Both the position numbers and the translations under genes were made by a program. The notes beneath the pieces are model-generated. The model was not told where the DNA came from. It ran no database searches and saw only the letters and a list, made by a program, of their open reading frames with translations. From NCBI RefSeq assembly GCF_902686445.1, contig NC_062213.1, positions 40,436,741-40,500,740 on the forward strand: DNA of 64,000 bases, in the 5' to 3' direction. Below are positions 58,741-64,000 of the stretch, piece by piece. Source of the stretch: Sciurus carolinensis (Eukaryota; Chordata; Mammalia; Rodentia; Sciuridae). Numbering within the stretch: position 1 is the stretch's first letter; each line of letters starts with the position of its first letter.

Positions 58741-59489
58741 GGATGCTAACATAAAACCAATATGGTAATATTATCAGACAAGATAGGTTTTCCTTAAAAG
58801 CATACTGGCAGGGAAACAAGAGAAAAATAAGTCAGTGCATGCACCCATCTCAGAGATTGTCTCCGTTTGGCATTCACAGCTGTCAGCATTTGAAGAACAG
58901 GAACCACCTCTAACTGGAAAACAGAATGATGTTTGAGAACAGTTCCTTTCAAAGATGAGCATATGAGAAGAATTGTTGTTCTGAGAAATAGAAGTTAATT
59001 CAATCTGAACAGATTCCATGAAGCATTTTGTGAGCATGGAAAGAATATTTTAAAATAATACAAAGGCTATGACTTTTGTTTCAGCAATTTTTCTCCCTTC
59101 AGCGGAACAATGAGTCTTTTCATTTCACTTTACCATGGAGCTGGGGGAAAAGAGAGGAGATTGTTCTGATTGGCTTAAGCTAGGAGTTCTTCTAAGCATC
59201 ACTTGAGACTCGACAGGCGGGTAGAAACCCACCAGAGCCAACACTATGTTGGCTGTGGGCCTTGAGATGAGAGGCCTGGCTCTGGATACTGTGTGACCTC
59301 ACATCAGTGATGTAACTCTCTGGGCTTTAATCAGTCAGTTGTAAAATAAGAGCCAGGACCCAGAAGCAATGTCTCTCAACCTAAACCAGGTACGAGACCA
59401 GAAGACTCTGCTATCTTGAAGGAGGTGGCAAGACACCCTCCTGGGTGCTAAACCCTGCTCAGACAAGAAGAAAAAGCAGAAAGGGCACT

Positions 59490-59690
59490 AATATTTATTA
59501 TGTGTCTATGGTGAACCAGGTAGTGAACTGGACATTTTGCAAATTATCATCTCATTTGATCTCCACAATCATTCTGCAAGGTGGATGGGACCCTAATTTT
59601 ATGGATGGAACACTAAGATTTATGGATAGTCCAAGGCCTCAGAACTAGTTAACTGGCAAAACCAAGACTCTGTACTTGCCATGTAACAGG
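59490..59690 (-). mobile_element. MIR SINE, antisense
   Basis: 'TATTATGTGTCTATGGTGAA', 'TTATCATCTCATTTGATCTC' and the following 'CAATCATTCTGCAAGGTGG' form a reversed MIR. Confidence 0.8.
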
Positions 59691-60079
59691 CAGTCAGTTC
59701 ACTTACTAAAACAAGGAGTAGGAGGAGGAAGAGGAGTAGGAAGAGGAGGAGGAAATAAAAGAAAAAAGAAATTTCCCTACTTTGTAAGTTTTTAGATGTC
59801 AGTTTCAATAATTTTGTCCCTTTCGGACCTCTCTGTCACATGTCGAGTGTACATCCCACTACTCAGTGCATTCACCAAGAACCACACAATGCTGGAGTTG
59901 GGTGAACACAGAAGGCCCTACCTTCCTGCCTGTCACCTATTGCTGAATTCCCATCTCCCAAGTGACCACCAATGGGAAGCCAATCTCTGCTATGACTCAA
60001 AGTCATCCATGGTTTCCAGGCAGCTCTAGATATTAGACCTTGGTTTTCATTGAGGCTGACCTGACATGGCCATCTTTAA

Positions 60080-60840
60080 CTTCTACCCAGGGGTGAAGGC
60101 CTGCTTGCCACCTCTGCCTGTCCAAGCATGAACTCATCTTCTCCTACTCAAGTCCTTTCATGGTCAAGGTAACATCATCTGCTCATCCATCTAACGTCCT
60201 GACCAGAAACTTGGAGCCAGCCTCCTTGTGTCTTCTGCATCCCCACCACAATCACGGGTGCACAAACTCCTTTTCCTGCCTGTGTGTGCCTTCCCATCCA
60301 GGCCCCAACAGTTCCCATGGGATAGCCAAGGCTGCACTCCCACCCTTCTTCACCCAGACTTTTACATCAGCCTCTGAACTGCCCTCCCTGTGCTGGTCTT
60401 TCACCTACTGTCCCTGTCCCCACTGTCTGGAATCTTCCTTTGGCCTTACTATACAGCATTACCACTCAGGGCCCTTTATGACTGATCACTGGTCACCTCT
60501 GCAGCATGGTGGCTCCCACATCTACTCAAGGATCCCCATCTGAGTCTGGGGAGCTCATGTTCTTTCACACTGAGTGCCTTTGTTCATGCTGGTGTCTTGG
60601 CCTGTAAAGTCTGCATTCTATGGGTTTCAGCCAGCGCTGAATGTTCTGCCCACGTTCACCCAACCGGTCAACGTCCTTGAGTTTTCCCAAAGACTGGCTT
60701 TCCCACCCTCCCCAGTTGGTTGTCTGCTCTAGGACTTCCTTTATTTTTCTTGCTACCGTGTCTGCCTTCCAGCCTCAATCGTGAGTTGCTCCTTGGGATT
60801 ATGCCTTGTCACCTTTGTGTCCCCCATGTGCTGGGTGCCA
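60080..60840 (+). mobile_element. Possible L2-like LINE sequence
   Basis: Long C/T-rich region with L2 flavour ('TCTGGAATCTTCCTTTGGCC', 'GTCACCTTTGTGTCCCCC'). No strong landmark run, so this is tentative. The 127-codon open frame at 60160-60543 has no recognisable domain. Confidence 0.4.
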
Positions 60841-61067
60841 AATTTTGTAAATAAATTTTTAGAAAAATCAATAAATGTTAAACACTCATCCAGTAGAAGA
60901 TCAATAAATGTCAAAAACATTGGCCATTGTTCTGTACAAAGCTCAGCCTCCTGCCTTCCTCCACGTACTATAGTTGTCTGAAAAAAGGGTCTAATAAAAG
61001 GCTCTCTCCCATTTTCCTGGTGCAAGGATCCCCATACAATTTCTTGGCAAACTTGAATTTGTAAATT

Positions 61068-61200
61068 GTTTTTTAGTTGTAGATGGACACAATACCTTTT
61101 ATTTTGTTTTTTATTTAGATTTTTATGTGGTGCTGAGGATCAAACCCAGTGCCTCATACAAGATAGGCAAATGCTGTACCACTGAGCCACAACCCCAGCC
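61068..61200 (-). mobile_element. ID SINE, antisense
   Basis: 'TTTAGTTGTAGATGGACACA', 'GTGGTGCTGAGGATCAAACC' and 'ACTGAGCCACAACCCCAGCC'. TGAATTTGTAA/TGAATTTATAA flanks it. Confidence 0.94.
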
Positions 61201-62639
61201 TGAATTTATAATTTTTAAAGAATATAGATGAAATAGCAAACATCTACTTTCAATAATGTATTAGTTTAGTCACAAATACATATTTAAGACATTAAATTAT
61301 AATACACTGATATTATATTATGCCTAATATATAACTAATATATTAATTTAGATATAATGCTTCATTGCTTAAAAATTACTTATAAAACAAGGTTTTTCCT
61401 CTCTTGTTTCATAAAAGAATGTTCTCACATGATTTTCTTGCTTTGCTAACATTGGTATTTTGTTAACACCAAAGATGCCTTTTGAATGATATTTCAGAAG
61501 TGAAGATATTGCATTTTTTGAATCCAAAAAAGTGAATATAATGCTGTCACTAGCAATTTTATCCCAGGTCACCAGTCCCCATTTATATAGCATAAGGATA
61601 GCTAGATTTCTAATCTGTCCTGAAACAAATTCATAATCCCTACAACTTGACCATGTATTATGTTGTTCTTTAAAATGACTTTAAAAGTATGAGATAAACT
61701 GTTATCCAACACTTGCAGTCATGAAGTTGCACCCTTAAGACTAATTACTAAATCTGAATTGAAACTTCTGCCAGTTTTGGTCGGTTGGTTTCTATAAGTA
61801 TGCCAAACTACCATGATTGAGGTCATTTTTGGCTAATGTGTCTTCCCCAAGCAGTACTTTGTTTAAAATAGTTGACAGAGCTCCCTGTACTTTGGAAGAC
61901 TTTGCAAGGACTTAGATATAAGGCAATTTCCTCTCTTCCAATGAATAATGCCTTGGAAAATCCTCACTTCATGCTACATGGGGTAATTCCTCCCATGTCT
62001 TTTTCCCTCTCACCCAATCATGCTGAGTCCTGTCTGGTTTTTCACACATGGTGTCTCTCACATCCCGTTCACTGTCTATCCCTCCCATAGTCACAGCCCT
62101 AGGCCTGGTTGTACTCACATAGGAGAGACTGCAAAGGCTTATGCAGAGCTTTCCAGTCGTCCCCCAACTCCTCCCTTGTCATTCTTCTTTAGTGGTGGAA
62201 CCCCTACTTTCCTATGGGATGCATGATGTGCTAGATAAAGGCCATGAATCTTGGTCCTCCTCTTCTCCCCTCCAGGTGACTAAGTGTTGACATGGTGCAT
62301 ACAACTCCTGAAAAGTGTCCTAAACAGTTGGGGTGGGCAGATGACCTTCCTAGCTTACTCATTCCTAAAATAAGAACATCCTGGCTGAAGGCAGAGCAAT
62401 TGTCTTCAACCATGAGGCACCACAGAAAAGGAAGCCAGGCCTGGAAAAAGCAACGAGGCACTAGAGTGTGGGTCTCTAACTCAACACAAGCTTTGGACTC
62501 CCTGCCTCCAGGCTTCTGGACTCTGAGACAGAAATAAGCTTCCTCCTCTAAACCATCGTTAATGTTGGCCTTTTTCTGCACTGTTATTCTGGTCTTTGAA
62601 GCTGAACCTAATCCTAATAAACTGTTTATAAGTCTCTCT

Positions 62640-62815
62640 TATTGAACTCATCTGGCACCAGTGCTAAGTTCCATCTTGCCAACACAATACCATGCTTATT
62701 ATGCTCCTGTTCAACAATGGTCAGTGACTTCCACATACCAGTAGGATCAAATCTAGACTGCTCAGCTCAGCATGTGAAGACCCATAATCTGGTCCTATGT
62801 TACAATGTTAACAAC
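62640..62815 (+). mobile_element. L2-like LINE fragment
   Basis: 'TCAGTGACTTCCACATACCA', 'AGGATCAAATCTAGACTGC' and 'AATCTGGTCCTATG' recall the L2 3' end. Diverged. Confidence 0.55.
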
Positions 62816-62828
62816 CCCCCCCATTAAC

Positions 62829-62829
62829 A

Positions 62830-62861
<32 letters not shown>
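62829..62861. repeat. (CA)n microsatellite
   Basis: About 16 CA units next to a poly-C stretch. Confidence 0.97.
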
Positions 62862-62863
<2 letters not shown>

Positions 62864-62916
62864 CTCATCATCAACCCTCCACTGCAAGCTGGTAGCTCTA
62901 ACACAATATCTCTTCA

Positions 62917-63145
62917 GGTTTTGTTCTGTTTTTGTTTGTTTGTTTGTTTGTTTGTTTGGTACCAGGGCACTTAATCACTGGGCCACATCTCCAGAGCCCT
63001 TTTTATTTTTTTTATTTTGAGACAGAGTCTCACTAGGTTGCTTACAGCCTCACTAAATTGCTAAGGCTGGCTTCAATCATGGGATCTTCCTGCCTCAGCC
63101 TCCTGAGCTGCTGGGATTATAGGAGTGTGCCACCACACTTGGCGG
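62917..63145 (-). mobile_element. Composite B1-ID SINE, antisense, with (GTTT)n head
   Basis: A reversed tail of about seven GTTT units, then reversed ID ('CTGGGCCACATCTCCAGAGC') and B1 ('GCTGGGATTATAGGAGTGTG'). ATCTCTTCA is exact at 62908-62916 and 63146-63154. Confidence 0.95.
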
Positions 63146-63220
63146 ATCTCTTCATTTCTGCTGGTTGAACTGAATTTATGATAACTGAAATAGTCACTCC
63201 CTTTCAAAATGGAGTCTGAA

Positions 63221-63302
63221 GGACTGGGATGTAGCTCCGTGGTAGGGTGATTGCCTAGCATGCACAGGTCCTAGGTTGGACCCCCAAGCACCACAAAAAA
63301 GG
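63221..63302 (+). mobile_element. ID SINE
   Basis: 'GGACTGGGATGTAGCTCCGT', 'CTAGGTTGGACCCCCAAGC' and a short A tail. Confidence 0.88.
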
Positions 63303-63779
63303 AGGGGAATGAAAACAACATAAATGGTATTTAGCAATAGAACAGATAAATTGTATATGATAATATGAAGTTATATATTATGAATATATAATATTGCTAA
63401 TATTACAATGCAATAAAAAGAATGAATTACTTCTTCATACATAACATGATAAATTTATAAATATAATATTGAAAAGTAAAATCTCAAAAGGACAAAACTA
63501 ATCTACAATCATAAAGCAGAATAGTGGCTACATTTGGGATGTTAGTGCATGAAATGGAGTGAACAGGGGACTGTTCTCTTTATAGATCTGATTGCTAATA
63601 ATACATGTGTTCACATCATGGAAATCAATCCAGCTTCATCCTTGATTTGTGCACTTTTCTGTATACATACTTCAATTGTTTCATTTTAAAAACAGTAAAA
63701 CTAATCAGTGTATGATGACAGAATTTAGAACAGTAGTTACCTTTAGGGGTAGTCAATAATTGGGGATCAAAGAGGGGCT

Positions 63780-63989
63780 TCAGTGGCTGGGCTTAGTGGT
63801 GCATGCCTGTAATCCCAACAGCTCAGGAGGCTGAGGCAGGAGAACCATGAGTTCAAAGCCAGCCTCAGCAACTTAGTGAGGCCCTGAGCCACTCAGTGAG
63901 ACCCTAAATAAAATATTTAAAAGAGATGGGGATATGTCTCAGTAGTAAAGCTCCCTTAGGTTCAATCCCTGGTGCCAAAAAAAAAAAAA
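63780..63989 (+). mobile_element. Composite B1-ID SINE at window edge
   Basis: 'TGGCTGGGCTTAGTGGTGCA', B1 body, 'GATGGGGATATGTCTCAG' ID half and poly-A. AAGAGGGGCT precedes it (63770-63779) and recurs at the last bases of the window, so the insertion is complete. Confidence 0.94.
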
Positions 63990-64000
63990 AAAGAGGGGCT

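Larger units (their letters stand above)
54748..64000 (-). other. MATN2: MATN2 intron 1 (partial), upstream of the first coding exon
   Basis: Non-coding DNA 5' of the start-codon exon, running to the window edge. It holds MIR copies, one old L1 split by a SINE and a younger L1, ID and B1-ID SINEs and CA microsatellites. I see no CpG island, no convincing promoter and no exon. Beyond the listed repeats, 54900-55200, 58750-59490, 59850-60080 and 61205-62630 show nothing recognisable except AT-rich sequence around 61.2-61.4 kb. Confidence 0.8.

Noticed and set aside
54748..64000. MATN2 promoter or non-coding exon 1
   Set aside because: No CpG island or promoter-like cluster here; exon 1 is probably beyond the window.

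Overview
The window is intronic DNA of a mammalian gene. The interspersed repeats point to a squirrel-family rodent (Sciuridae, ground squirrel or marmot type). They include tRNA-derived ID SINEs, composite B1-plus-ID SINEs and a squirrel-type L1 3' end, on a background of old mammalian MIR, L2, MER5A, Tigger, MER2 and MaLR copies. There are no bacterial or viral genes, no CRISPR array and no operon-like organisation.

The only protein-coding gene I can support is matrilin-2 (MATN2), on the minus strand, so its 5' end lies to the right. Three coding exons are visible. The first coding exon is 54580-54721, probably starting at 54747 with a short 5' UTR, and carries the start codon, signal peptide and basic N-terminal segment. 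The whole first von Willebrand factor A domain is in 20136-20705. The first EGF-like module is in 11959-12081. The frame is continuous across both junctions (142 + 570 + 123 coding bases), and every internal splice site is GT-AG. Together they encode residues 1-278. The remaining EGF modules, the second VWA domain and the C-terminal coiled coil must lie beyond position 1. The non-coding first exon and promoter must lie beyond position 64000.

Layout from left to right: 1-11958 is part of intron 4, including a nested L1/Tigger/L1/SINE stack at 3325-7480. 12082-20135 is intron 3 (8.05 kb), with a second Tigger copy and a small CpG-rich patch near 18.1 kb. 20706-54579 is intron 2 (33.9 kb), rich in SINEs, with an inverted pair of MaLR LTRs at 48.1-48.9 kb and a SINE cluster at 51.8-54.3 kb. 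54748-64000 is part of intron 1, with old L1 sequence broken up by younger SINE and L1 insertions.

I found no previously undescribed biological system. The observations most worth checking are the ordered nested insertions with target-site duplications, the inverted repeats able to form double-stranded RNA in the MATN2 pre-mRNA, and a few repeat-free blocks that could be regulatory. Repeat family names come from recalled consensus sequences, not a database search.
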